64,000 nucleotides of DNA, taken from Dasypus novemcinctus (taxonomy: Eukaryota > Chordata > Mammalia > Cingulata > Dasypodidae). Numbering within the stretch: the first letter of the stretch is position 1; each line of letters starts with the position of its first letter. Below the pieces are notes generated by a model. That model was not told the origin of the DNA. It saw only the letters and a program-made list of their open reading frames with translations, and did not search any database. Made by a program: the position numbers and the translations under genes. Below are positions 30,905-49,818 of the stretch, piece after piece. The stretch covers positions 8,742,001-8,806,000 of the forward strand of contig NC_080699.1 in NCBI RefSeq assembly GCF_030445035.2. Direction: 5' to 3'.

Positions 30905-31292
30905 CTCCTAGTGTGGGTTGAATTATGTCCCCCCAAAAAACCTATGTGAAAGCCCTAACCCTCAGTACCTGTGCACGTGACCTTCTTTGTCAATGTCATC
31001 AAGTTAAGACAAGATGGTGCAGGGTTGGGGGGCCTGGACCCTATAGGAAGAAAGACAGTTGGACACGGACACGCAGAGAGGACGCTGCCAAGTGAACACG
31101 CACACCGAGGGGAGGTGGGGGCAGAAGGCCGCCAAAGGCCGAGGAACGCCAGCCCTGCCACCGGGAGGGCCCTCCCTGTGGCTCCACCTGGCCCTCCTCG
31201 ACCTTGACGTCCAGCCTCCAGAGCCGGGAGGGACGGCGTGTGCTGTCTGAAGCCACCCGGGTTGTGGCACCTTGTCAGGGCGGCCCTGGAAA
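30905..31292 (+). mobile_element. MaLR-type (ERVL) LTR, degenerate
   Basis: 'gttgaattatgtccccccaaaa', 'gaaagccctaaccctcagtacctgtgcacgtgacc', 'aatgtcatcaagttaagac', 'ccagcctccagagccgggaggg' and 'gaagccacccgggttgtggcaccttgtcagggcggccctggaaacta' are in the order of MLT1/MST-class LTRs. Unusually CpG-rich for its age. Non-coding. Confidence 0.65.
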
Positions 31293-32110
31293 CTAACAGG
31301 CTCCCCAGCCAAAGGAAGAGAGAGACAGCTTCCGGTCCACTGCGGTCACACCTGCAGATTATCTGTGATTCCAGGTGGAGGCGAAGGAGGCGGGTGCTGA
31401 TTCCAGGATGATTAGGCCCAAACCCAGGTGAGCCAACTGCTTGCCCTGGGGCCCTGCCTGCTTCTGCAGTTTTACAGAAAACTGCTTTCACAAGTGAGTC
31501 CTACCATCTCTGGGTAGAGGCAACTGCCCTTCCCACCACTTCCCTTCACAGTGGGATCCGACTAATCTGTTCAGCGCTGGATTTTTATCCACAGGCTTTC
31601 CTGGATCCTTCTGAGAGCACAGCCCATCTGCTCCCTGAGGTTCTGCGCCTTCCTTACCTCGCGTTTTCCTTTCTGGGTCAAAGCCACTGTTTCCTGATTC
31701 CCAGCCCCTGCTTTCCTCCCTCCTCCCTGCCCGGCGGCACTGGACCACTTCCTGTAACGGCAAACCCCAGCCAAACGCCCAGGGCCCACGGCGCCTTGCA
31801 GCGGCGTGGTGGCCTCAGCGCCGCGTCCCCGGCAGGCCTGGCCTGGTCCTGCCCCGGGGGTCAAGCAAGCGCGGAGCACGACCTGGCGGCGTGTGCCCAC
31901 GCGCACAGCCACGCGCACCCCGGGCCTTCCGGAACAAGGCGGCTGGGGCGCAGGCAGAGGCCGCGCGGTAGCGGTTGCGCGGTGCCCACTGCCCTTTACA
32001 GCTTAGGCCAGCACAGCGGGGTCTGGCAGGGCCCGGTAGCGTTTGCAGACGCAAGAATCCGGCTCTGGAGTGCTGGGGCTTGGGGAGGGGCCGTTATGGC
32101 GATTTTAAGC
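30960..32110. promoter_or_regulatory. CpG-dense intergenic patch
   Basis: CpG dinucleotides are frequent by eye, densest at 31780-32090, between AT-rich flanks. The first part overlaps the MaLR LTR; 31300-32110 matches no repeat that I recognise. Frames of 160-178 codons occur on both strands and look like composition artefacts. It could be a CpG island, an enhancer, or a GC-biased relic. Confidence 0.4.
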
Positions 32111-33550
32111 CGCAGGATGGAGAAGGCTCCGGCCCCCTCCCTTTGTGACCACAGAGTACAGAGAACCGAGAGTCCACTCTGGAGTCAAAACCGAGGAAGA
32201 GAAGGCCACCCAGGCTGGCTTGTCGTCCGTTACCCTAGACTGCCGAAGGACATGGGCTTGGAAACTGGGAATCTATGAAATTAGAGCCCAGCCGTGCTAC
32301 TCACTGCCTAAGCCAGGGCCTCGGAACTCACATTTCTGCGCTCTTGGGACCGAGCACCAGCTCAGTAGTTATCACTAGGCCGAAGTGAGCAGTACGCATC
32401 AAGCCATTAGCCCAGCGCCTGGCACAGAACAGGTGTCCAGTAGACAAGGTCATCTGGTTCCTTTTCCCCAACCAAGCAAAGACATTCATAAGAATTATGA
32501 ATCATTTCCAACCCAACCTCTCCACTGAGTTACTTGCACGTATTATTTCCACTTTCTCCCTCCCAGCTCCTCTCTGAGCTGCCTCTGCAGCCTTCCCGGT
32601 GCCCACCAGGTAACAGCAGCATGGCTGGGGAGGGTCACCCGTCTTTCTTGCCGCTCTGACTAGAAATGGACCGCAGAGGGGAGGCTCAGAGCTATTTTTG
32701 GTGGTCCGAGGCGGCGCCGTGTATAGGTGTGGTACCTGGAATTGTTACAGGTGTCCTTCTGTCAGGAGGACGGCCGGCCTGGAAAGGAGGCTGACGTGGG
32801 ACAGAGCAAACAAGGCTCACTCCCGCCTTCCTGCTGCACTTTGAAGTGACGTGAACCAAAGCATCCCTTTATTTCTCAACTGCTGGCATTGTCTGCTACT
32901 TATAACCGAAAGCATCCTCACTTACCAACTTCTCACCTCAGTCAAAAGTCAACCCCGTCTCCCACCAACACTGCTGTTGTAAAGAGCACCCGGGGGCCCT
33001 GATGCTGGAGAAGCTTGCTCCTCCATCTCTGATCCGTCTTTGAAGATTAGATTTTTCATTAGCTATACAAGTGTACTCAAGGATATTCACGATAGCATTG
33101 CATGGAATAGCAAAATTTGAAAACAACAGATAAATGTACATAATTTCTTTGATTTACTTTTGAATATCTTTATTTCAAAAAATTTTCAAATATATTTGTA
33201 TTTCAAATATATTTGTTTTTAATTATTTTTATACTTCTTTAATACATTTATTTCTTTGCTCATTACTAGGGGATTGAATAAATAAATGACATTATATCCA
33301 TAGAGAGCAGGTGATGAGGGATTGAGGCAATTCTTACGTCTTACTGTGTAGAATGGTTACCAAGATATACTAAGTGATAAAAGCAGTGACCAGAACAGTG
33401 TAAATTTGCATGCTTTCATTTTTATTTGAAAGGGCCATCTTAATGCTTGTGTATGCATAAAACAGCTCTGGAAGGATTCATAAGACATTACTTGGTTGAA
33501 TTTAAGAAAACGAACTAGCTGGTTCAATAGGGGTGAGGGAAGCTAACATG
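32111..33550. other. Intergenic, nothing recognised
   Basis: Mixed-composition sequence becoming AT-rich after 33100. A short L2/MIR-like end ('cccagcgcctggcacagaacaggtg') lies near 32410. No gene seen. Confidence 0.35.
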
Positions 33551-33982
33551 TCCTTCCATACTTTTTTTTTTTAAGATATATTTATTTATTTATTTCTCTC
33601 CCCTTCCCCTCCCCGACCCTGGTTGTCTGTTCTCTGTGTCTATTTGCTGCGTCTTCTTTGTCTGCTTCTGTTGTTGCCAGTGGCACGGGAATCTGTGTTT
33701 CTTTTTGTTGCTTCATCTTGCTGTGTCAGCTCTCCGTGTGTGCGGCACCATTCCTGGGCAGGCTGCACTTTCTTTCGCGCTGGGTGGCCCTCCTTACAGG
33801 GTGCACTCCTGTGCGTGGGGCTCCCCTACACAGGGGACACCCCTGCGTGGCAGGGCACTCCTTGCGCACATCAGTACTGCGCATGGGCCAGCTGCACACA
33901 GGTCAAGGAGGCCTGGGGTTTGGACTGCAGACCTCCCATGTGGTAGACGGACGCCCTAACCACTGGGCCAGGTCCGCCTCCT
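33551..33982 (-). repeat. DAS-SINE, long form, minus strand
   Basis: Starts with a T-rich tail and (TATTTATT)n. It contains the reverse of 'agcaaatagacac' and repeated 'gcactccttgcg..' units, and ends in 'acctcccatgtggtagacgg' and 'ctaaccactgggccaggtcc', the reverse tRNA-like head. Confidence 0.85.
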
Positions 33983-34560
33983 CCATACCTTTTTTTTACC
34001 TTTTGAATTTGTGTCGTGACTATATAGAACCTATTCCAAAAAATGAGCTGTGTAACTTGAATAATTTTTTAAAATGAAGAAATGCTATAATTCTTGGCAA
34101 AATATTGCTATTTTCAGACTTCCATCATAAAATCTCTCCCCATGGTCTCTTCCATCCTTATCAGTTGAAGAACAATCTAAATGGTGACAACTCCCACATT
34201 TTTATATTCTCTCTTTAAGTCTCAGAACCTGCTTGGATATCTCACAGGCATTTCAGAAACTGGCAAAACTAAGCAATTCCCCCTCATGTTTTCTTTATCT
34301 CACAAACCTGCTTCTCTCCCACTCTTGCCGCATTTCGGTACGTGCTATCACGTCAACCCATGAGCTCAGGCAAGCTACCTGGGAATCATTCTGGACACCT
34401 CCCTCTTCCTCAGACTCCAGGTGTGTAATCCATCAGCTTCTTAAACATATTTTTAAACCATTCTTATCTCTGCATCTCCAGTACAACCACTTCAGTCCAA
34501 GCCATCATCTCCTTCCCCAGTTCTACACCACCCTTCAAAACCTTTTCCATATCCCACTGG

Positions 34561-35205
34561 ATCTTTTTTTTTTAATTAGAAAAAACTATGTGTTTGCAAA
34601 ACAATCAGGCATAAAATACAAGATTCCTGTATACCACCCTAGTATTAGCATCTTGCATTGGTGTGGTATATTTGCTTCAACTGATAAAGCACCATTTTAT
34701 GATTGAACTATTAGCTATAGTCATGATTTAAATTAGTGTTTACTGTTTGTGTTGTGCAATTCCATAGATTTTTCAAATACTTTTATTCTAGAAACATACA
34801 TACAAGCTAAAATTTCTCCTTTTAACCACATTCAAATGTGTGATTCAGCGCTGCTAATTAAATTCACAATGTGCTACCATATGACTATCCATTACCAAAA
34901 TTTTCCGATCATATGAAATGGAAACACTGTACATTTTAAGCCTTAACTCCCTATTCCCTACCTCCCCCCTTCCCTGGTAACCTATAGTCTAAATTCTGAC
35001 TTCATAGTTTGTTTAATCTAATTAAGTCATATCAATAAAATCAAACACTATTCGTCTTTTTATATCTGGCTTATTTCATCCAATGAGGTCTTCCAGATTC
35101 ATCCATGTTGTCGCATATATCAGAACTCCATTGTTTTTCATGGCAGAATAATATTTCATTGTGTGTATATACCACATTTTCTCATTCAATCTTTTAAAAT
35201 ATATA
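34561..35205 (-). repeat. L1 3' UTR/ORF2 end, minus strand, inside L2
   Basis: T-rich start, then a 3' UTR, then the reverse of the ORF2 end ('cttccagattcatccatgttgtc', 'ggcagaataatatttcattgtgtgtatataccacatttt'). Confidence 0.75.
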
Positions 35206-35903
35206 TCTGATTATTTCACTCCCTTGCTTAAACTTTCTTCAGGGGCTTCCCAATACACTTAAAATGAAATAAAATTACTTGATAAAATTCTTTAAAAATA
35301 ACATTTTTAATATGGTTTTAAGTTACTTAACCACCTTTTTTTATATGACCCGGTTGCTAAGAATGGTTTTTGCATTTTTCAATGGTTAGAAAAAGTAAGA
35401 GGAAGAATAATTATTTGGAACACTTGAAAATATTACATGAAATTCAGATTCCACTGTCCATAAAGAAAGTTTTATTGGAATGTAATTCAGCCCATCCATT
35501 TACATATTATCTTTGGCTGCTTTGAGGAGTTGCTGCAGAAATTGTATGGCCCACAAAATGGTGACTCTGGTCTAGAGCACACTGCATATCATCTTCATAC
35601 CTGCCCAACATCATCTCATGCCACAGCCCTCCCTTTGCACCCTCACTTGGTCACCAGCTTGCTCTAGTCAACTGGACTCCTTTCAATCACTTAAGCATGC
35701 CAAGGTTTTTCCCACCTCAGGGCCTTGGTGATATTGTTGCCTCTTCTTGGGACATTTTTACTTCTCCCTTTCCTTGGCTAACTTCTACTTTATTTTTCAG
35801 GGCTCTACATCAATGTCATTCACTCTAAGTGTTCTTCTGAACCTTCCTCCAAGTAGATCCGACTATTATTTTATCCAAAACGCCTATTTTCTTCTTTATA
35901 ATT

Positions 35904-36300
35904 TGTGGTGGATTGAATCATGTCCCCCAATTTGGACATGTTCTGGTCTTGGTCTGCATTCTGGTAGCTGTCAATGCATTGTAAATAAGATCTCAAGACA
36001 TTGCTTCATTAAAGTGTGGCCCAGCTTTTAATCCAGTTGGGTTTTAAGCTGGAGTACTGGAGCCCTTTCTGAGCAAAATGAAAGTCAGATGGAGAAAGAA
36101 GGCACGGGAAGAGCCAGAAGCTGAAAGTCAACCCAGAGGAAAAGGAGAAGATGCTGCCGTGTGCATCGCCACGTGACAGAGAAGCCAAGGACCAAGGATC
36201 TCCCACCACCAGCCCCAGAGCACCACAGTCTTTGGGGAGAAAGCATTGCCTTGATGATGCTTTCATCTTGGACTTCTAGCAGCTGGGAAACTGCACAAAA
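35904..36300 (+). mobile_element. MaLR-type LTR inside L2
   Basis: 'tgtggtggattgaatcatgtccccc' opens the element and 'ttgatgatgctttcatcttggacttctagc' lies near its end. In between are 'gagccagaagctgaaagtcaacc' and 'gtgcatcgccacgtgacagagaagccaaggacc'. It has the layout of MST/MLT1-class LTRs. The 3' boundary is uncertain. Confidence 0.5.
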
Positions 36301-36479
36301 CTCTTATTATTTTACAAGTTCATATTCATGTATTTTATTATTTGTATATATTCTTTCTTGCTGATGTAAACCCAAGGAGGAGAGGGGCAGTATCCATTTT
36401 TCTCAAGTTCCAATGCCTAGAACCTGCACAATGCCTGGCCAGAGGATAGGTTTAATAAGTTATCATTAAATGAATGAAG

Positions 36480-37065
36480 AAATTAAAAAGTGAATGAACT
36501 CCTACTGTGTACCATGCATTGCGCTAGACCTGTAACTTAGGAATGACAAACCTGTCTAAGAGTCAGCATTTGCAGATAGGCATTTACCTCTGGGCACGGA
36601 CATATACCAAAGATGTACAAGAAGATATTTCCATGTGTGAATAGGGTGGGTAAAAGAAAATCTCTTTGCTAAGGCAGGGAAGGGGCCTCCACTAAAGGAA
36701 TATGTAAGTAAAAGGAAAAGATGAAGATCTGTTTTATTTTCTCACCTATATAACGAGGCGTATGGACCAGGTGATTTGCTAGGCCCGTAGGGTTCTGCTT
36801 CACCATATTTCCCAGAGCCTGCCCCTGCAAGGTGACAATTCTGCCCCTACAAGATCTTTCTTCTTGGGTGTGTTAGGAGCATGTACAATGTCTGGGTAAT
36901 AGAAATAAGCATATGTTTGCAGGTCGCATGGGTGGGCAAGTGACGGATTCTGTCGAGCTCATTGGGAGACCCCAGCCGCGGAGACCCCAACCCTGCCACC
37001 TCCGATATGTGCTCAGGACTGCGGGTGGCTTGTTCTTCAAATAATAACAACAAAAACAATGAAAT
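36480..37065. other. MMP3 downstream flank, nothing recognised
   Basis: No exon, SINE or LTR recognised between the L2 end and the MMP3 polyadenylation site. Confidence 0.35.
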
Positions 37066-37333
37066 AAAATAACTGACCCATGGTCTTTATTAAATAACGA
37101 GCAAGGAGTCTATGTAGATACAATCACTTGTCGGTTACAGGCGACGCGCCCGGGTCCCCGCGGCGAGTCGTAATGCCCTGATATAAGGAGGATGCGGCAA
37201 GACACGCAGTTCACATTAGCCCTCTCCTGTCACTGCCCGTACAGGAGAAAAGGAAGCATTTCAATTCATGAAGACTTAGGTGAAGAATAACCAGCTTCGC
37301 TCAGCATGCCCGCCTGGTGCCTTCTAAGCGCTT
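37066..37333 (-). other. MMP3: MMP3 3' untranslated region
   Basis: Runs from the stop to AATAAA (37091-37086 on the minus strand). The 3' end near 37066 is estimated from normal spacing. Confidence 0.65.
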
Positions 37334-45051
<7,718 letters not shown>

Positions 45052-45131
45052 CCCCACTGGCTTTCTCAGCACTCGCTGCCTTAACACCTGGTTCTTTGCC
45101 TGCCTCCTGCCACCTCCCTCCGGAGCCCAAC

Positions 45132-45178
45132 TTTTATAGAGCGGCCGTGTTTGCTTGGATCACCCGCAGCTTGACTCA
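45132..45178 (-). promoter_or_regulatory. MMP3: MMP3 TATA box and AP-1 site
   Basis: TATAAAA (45138-45132) and TGAGTCA (45178-45172), about 40 bp apart on the minus strand. Human MMP3 has the same arrangement, with AP-1 near -70. Transcription should start near 45105. Confidence 0.85.
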
Positions 45179-45306
45179 TGCCTCCTTTCATCCAAATGGC
45201 AGCAGGACCGTTTCCAAAAATTCCAAATCCAAGTAGAGTGATATAACCTACTTTACTAATTCCTCTCAACCTTTCCAATTTTGCAAGGCAAAACAGTGAT
45301 TAATCT

Positions 45307-45323
45307 CCAGGAAATGCTTCCTG
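45307..45323. promoter_or_regulatory. MMP3: MMP3 paired PEA3/ETS palindrome
   Basis: CAGGAAGCATTTCCTGG on the minus strand: two head-to-head GGAA cores, about 205 bp upstream of the predicted start. The human MMP3 promoter has a near-identical palindrome near -208 that binds ETS factors. Confidence 0.8.
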
Positions 45324-45493
45324 TCTTGGTAAAGGAGAAAACTAGATCTTTTTTTCTTTTTCACTCTGGAAAAAAAAATTTCACTGACATTTGCTAGATA
45401 GTTTATGTCTGTATGTTTGAGAGGAGAAGCAGGCTGACTTGGTAAAAAGTCAGAATTGTGCAGAACTTGTAAATACCATTTATTTTAAGAACG

Positions 45494-45880
45494 CATGTTG
45501 GAAACGGACTTAGGCCCAGTGGTTAGGGCGTCCGTCTACCACATGGGAGGTCCGCGGTTCAAGCCCCGGGCCTCCTTGACCCGTGTGGAGCTGGCCCACG
45601 CGCAGTGCTGATGCGCACAAGGAGTGCCGTGCTACATAGGGGTGTCCCCCGCGTAGGGGAGCCCCACGCGCAAGGAGTGCACCCATAGGGAGAGCCGCCC
45701 AGCGCGAAGGAGGGAGCAGCCTGCCGAGGAATGGCGCCGCCCACACTTCCCGTGCCGCTGATGACAACAGAAGCGGACAAAGAAACAAGACGCAGCAAAT
45801 AGGCACAGAAAACAGACAACCGGGGGAGGGGAGGGGAATTAAATAAATAAAAATAAATCTTAAAAAAAAAAAAAAAGAAC
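45494..45880 (+). repeat. DAS-SINE, long form, upstream of MMP3
   Basis: Complete-looking long DAS-SINE: GGCCCAGTGGTTAGGGCG head, GCGGTTCAAGCCCC B box, CpG-rich 'cacaaggagtgccg' units, 'gacgcagcaaataggcac', a G run and (TAAA)n tail. CpG content is high, suggesting a young copy. It begins about 390 bp upstream of the MMP3 start. Confidence 0.9.
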
Positions 45881-46504
45881 GCATGTTAAAATCAAAATGC
45901 AATGCACATTTTGCAAAATAAGACCTAGGACAATGAAAAACTATAGTCTATATTATATATTATTACATTCTTTAAGAATCTAGGAACTAATCTTGAAGGA
46001 GAAACTTGAAACAGACAATTCGTTGGGTTGAGCCTTTGGTTTGAAACACCCGCTATTGATTTTTTGTTGGATTTCCTAGCCCCGCAGGAGGAAATGTTCA
46101 AGTGTAGGATAGTAAAAGGAGGATCCGTGAGGAAGAAGGAGACTTAGCTCTTCTCTTGTGGTTGACTTTAATTCCGTACCTAATTTATTAATGGGTGATA
46201 GATCCAGAAGAGCTGCTTCATCAATTCCATTGTAGAATTGAAATTCCTCAAGGGCTCACTGAATTGAGATGCTCTTCTGTCTTTATCTTCCCTATTTTCC
46301 TTATTCTCTTTCGCTGTCTTTCCCTCCTCCCTAAATTCAAATCGGGAGATGCTGTGAAGTTGGAAGAAGAGCCATCTCATTCCCTTCCCCACGCTCCCTG
46401 ACATTGTCCCTTCCCTTCGCCAAGTGCTGTTCACGTCATTGTTTTATGATAAATGCTTGTAAGGAAGACACCAAGTGACGAGGAAACGGTGTTCACACTG
46501 CAAG
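45881..46504. other. Intergenic, nothing recognised
   Basis: No repeat or exon recognised. Confidence 0.35.
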
Positions 46505-46665
46505 TGCACCATGATTGTTTTACTAATCTGCCCCTCTCCATTTGACGTAAGCTTCTTGAGGGTAGAGATTCTCATTTATTTCTGTACTCTTGGTATTTAT
46601 CACAGTACCTGGCATATATAGTAAAAACTCAAAAATTGCTCAGATATTAATTAATACCTTAATTA
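46505..46665 (+). repeat. LINE2 3' end, target of the young L1
   Basis: 'gtaagcttcttgagggtagagattc', 'tcacagtacctggcatatatagtaaaaactcaaaaattgc' follows the LINE2 end. The full-length L1 entered just after it. Confidence 0.55.
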
Positions 46666-46753
46666 TGAAGTAAGGTTTTTATTTTTTTTTTATTTTTTTT
46701 ATTGACTTTGTAATAATATTACATTAAAAATATATATGTGAGGTTCCATTCAG

Positions 46754-46784
46754 CCCCACCCCCCACCCCCCCTCTCCCCCCCCC
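46754..46784 (-). other. L1 3' UTR guanine-tract cluster (G4-like)
   Basis: On the L1 sense strand, several runs of four to nine Gs separated by single or few bases. Equivalent G-rich tracts occur near the 3' ends at 9826-9857, 61179-61213 and 63777-63806. A G-rich 3' UTR tract is a known L1 feature. Confidence 0.7.
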
Positions 46785-48432
46785 AACAACACTCGTTCCC
46801 ATCATCATGACACATCCATTGGATTTGGTAAGTACATCTTTGGGTACCTCTGCACCTCATAGTCAATGGTCCACATCATGGCCCATACTCTCCTCCATTC
46901 CATCCAGTGGGCCCTGTGAGGATTTACAATGTCCGGTGATTACCTCTGAAGCACCATCCAGGGCAGCTCCATGTCCCAAAGACGCCTCCACCTCTCATCT
47001 CTTCCTGCCTTTCCCCATACCCATCGTCCACCATGTCCACTTTTCCCAATCCAATGCCACCTCTTCTATGTGGACATTGGATTGGTTGTGTCCATTGCAC
47101 CTCTATGTCAAGAGGAGGCTCAGATTCCACATGGATGCTGGATGCAATCCTCCCATTTTCAGTTGTAATCACTCTAGGCTCCATGGTGTGGTGGTTGTCC
47201 TTCTTCAACTCCATCTTAGCTGAGTGTGGTAAGTCCAATAGATCAGATTGTAGGTGCTGGAGTCTGTTGAGGCTCAGGACCTGGCTATCACATTGTCAGT
47301 CCAGAGATTCAAATCCCCTAAATATATCTTAAACCCCAACATTAACTGCACCTCCAGCACATTAGCATGAAAGTCTTATGAAGGGAGATCCCATCTGAGT
47401 CCAGATTCATCACACATAAACACCATTTCCAAAGAGGGGCCATCTGCCCTGGTAGTTAACCCCATCGGCCATGACCATAACTCTCATGGGTCTCTTTAGC
47501 CTTCAAAGGAACCAATATCTGGGGGTTGTATCTGCTTTATCTGTCTCTCTGACTCTGCTCAGTTGTGCATGAGGGCAATCCTTCTGTCAGCCTCCAGACT
47601 CTTTTTTAGAAACTCGTAGCCATATAAACTCATTTCTCCTTTCCATTTCCCCCTTACTTTAGGTCAAACAGCATTTTAAAGTCATGGTATTTTATGTAGA
47701 CATGGATATTCTGCCGATCCGCATTGAACCTTCCGTATAAGGTCATTTTCCAGTTGCATCATCAGTTGGTAGTTGATAGTGGTCCCTCGTTGCCAGGGAG
47801 GCTCATCCCCGGGTGTCATGTCCCACGCTGGGAGGAAGGCATTGCATTTACATGCTGAGTTTGGCTTCGAGACTGGCCACATTTGAGTAACATGAAGACT
47901 GACAGTAGGGAATTCCCAGGCACAATGTTGCTCTAGGCCTTGTTCTTATTTTAGGTTTATCAGCTCACAAGTATAGTCATTAGCATCAGGGGCTCACTGT
48001 TGAACCCTCACTCTCTCCCGGTCCCCGCCGCTGTACCTGGGAGACTGTTGCTGCTCCCCTAGGGACCACAACAGAGCACCACTGGCCAGGAACCCAGTAC
48101 CCCCCCCTACTGTGGTTTTTAATTGTTGCCACTATGAGTATATCCATACATTACCATGCACCCTGGGCATATGTTCTGTACAGCTCCCTGTCAGCCATAT
48201 ATCACCTGTCATTGGTATCCCATACCAGTATCCCTCCATTGCCATTGTTGAAACACTCTGTGATCCAGAACTCCCCGAAATTTGAAGCCCAATATAATGT
48301 CATGGTCCCTTACTAGGGAATGGCATATAGCGATGGGTTTAAAGGATAGATAAAGAACTTGGATAAAGTTAGATAAAGAACTTAGATAAAGAATGTTGAC
48401 TTGAAAAAATTCCACATCCTATCTTTTTCTTT

Positions 48433-48451
48433 CCCCCCCCCCCCCCCCCCC
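48433..48451 (-). repeat. 19-base G run (sense strand) in L1 3' UTR
   Basis: 19 consecutive Cs on the plus strand. The older copy at the equivalent place (about 59340) has an A run instead. Confidence 0.9.
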
Positions 48452-49492
48452 AATTATTCAGCTTTTCTTCACAGGAGTCCTAGACCACAGCAATGTATAT
48501 ATATAATATACAGCACTCCCACACATCCACCAGAAAACCTTTTCCCTTCCACAGTGATACTCTTATGCCCTATTCATATCATATTTACTTAAAGTGATGT
48601 ACAGAGTCTGAGACATTAGCTTTCTAACAAGGTGACATCTGTGCTTACATTGTGGTGCATACTTTAGGATACACAGTTCTTTACATTTTTAGTTATCCTA
48701 TGTTTTACATTATGGTTTACATTATCAGTCTGTCATCTCCTATATGTTATGGTGTAATATTACATGTTTTATATCCATCCTTGTGTACTCTCAAGAAACT
48801 CCTCTCTTACCCCCTATTTACTTTGGTTCCACACATTTAACGTCCATTTTCCCTTCCACCTTGGTGCCCACAGTGACAGCCAACCTCCGTTTCCTGAGGA
48901 GCCACTTCCAGAGATAGATGGAATAGTGTTCAGGGCCTAACTTGCTCAACTGCCCCAATGCCCTGGGAGCCACCCTTTCTCTCGAGGGATACAGTTCCCT
49001 CTATTTGATGGCATTAGTCCTCCCCAGGATGTGGGTCCACCCCCACTCTCACTACTTGGGTTTCTACCCCATGGTGTCACCCACTCTGGCAGAATGAGCA
49101 TTTAGACATTCCCCAGGAGCCCGTCCTGCATCAGACCCTCCCCTCCGAGCATTCTAAACAGGTAACCCTCTTTATTATATTTTGATATGATTTTCTCGGC
49201 ATTTTACTCTCCACCAACACCTGACCCTCTCCTGTGTTCGTATGCTACCCCTCCCTCCCCCCACTTATGGGCAACGTTACCCATCGGTCCCTCCCCAGCC
49301 ACCCTCAAACCCGCAAAGCCCCAACCAAAGGCAACCCCTTGCCCCCCTTTTATCTCTTCTTTGTGTTCATACTTACCACCATCTCGTCTTAAATTCCACC
49401 CCTGCAGACATCGGCTCATATCCTTCCTCCACCCTCCGATTTCCTGTAAGCCTATCGTTCAGTCTCTTGCTATCTAGGGCAGCTTGTTTATT

Positions 49493-49818
49493 TCATATCA
49501 TTGAGGTCATGTAGTATTTGTCCTTCAGTGTCTGGGTTGCTTCACTCAACATAAGGTTCTCAAGATTCATCCATGTTATCACATGTGTTTGTAGTGTGTT
49601 TGTTCTTACAGCCGAGTAGTATTCCATTGTGTGTATATACCACATTTTATTGATCCACTCGTCTGTTGATGGGCATTTGGGTTGATTCCAACTTTTGGCA
49701 ATAGTGAACAATGCTGCTATGAACATTGGTGTACATATATCGGTTTGTGTCCTTGTTTTCAGTTCTGCTGGGTATATACCCAGCAGTGGTATTGCTGGGT
49801 CATATGGCAAATCTATGG
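49493..49818 (-). pseudogene. C-terminal piece of L1 ORF2 in the shifted frame
   Basis: Reads LPYDPAIPLLGIYPAEL, then PMFIAALFTIAKSWNQPKCP and MWYIHTMEYYSAVRTNT, ending YYMTSMI, which is the normal L1 ORF2 C-terminus, in the frame one base off from the main ORF2. Confidence 0.85.

Larger units (their letters stand above)
34180..36480 (+). repeat. LINE2 copy split by an L1 end and an LTR
   Basis: L2 pieces at 34180-34560 ('ggatatctcacaggcatttcagaaactggcaaaactaag', 'gggaatcattctggacacctccctc'), 35206-35900 ('tcactcccttgcttaaactttcttcaggggcttccc', 'cctcagggccttggtg') and 36376-36480 (3' end 'aatgcctggccagagg..aatgaatg') are collinear. The interruptions are later insertions. Confidence 0.55.
46682..49492 (-). 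other. L1 3' UTR, 2.8 kb
   Basis: From the ORF2 end (shifted frame) to the A-rich tail. Contains a 19-nt guanine run on the sense strand (plus-strand C run 48433-48451) and a terminal G-tract cluster (plus-strand C tracts 46754-46784). Collinear with the L1 copy at 58490-61290. Confidence 0.8.

Noticed and set aside
30955-32278. Frames of 178 and 160 codons in the CpG-dense patch
   Set aside because: No homology is visible, and frames overlap on both strands, as expected from composition; I list the patch only as a possible regulatory region.
45052-45087. Upstream in-frame extension of MMP3
   Set aside because: It starts with GTG, not ATG, and lacks a signal-peptide-like start; the family start is at 45051.
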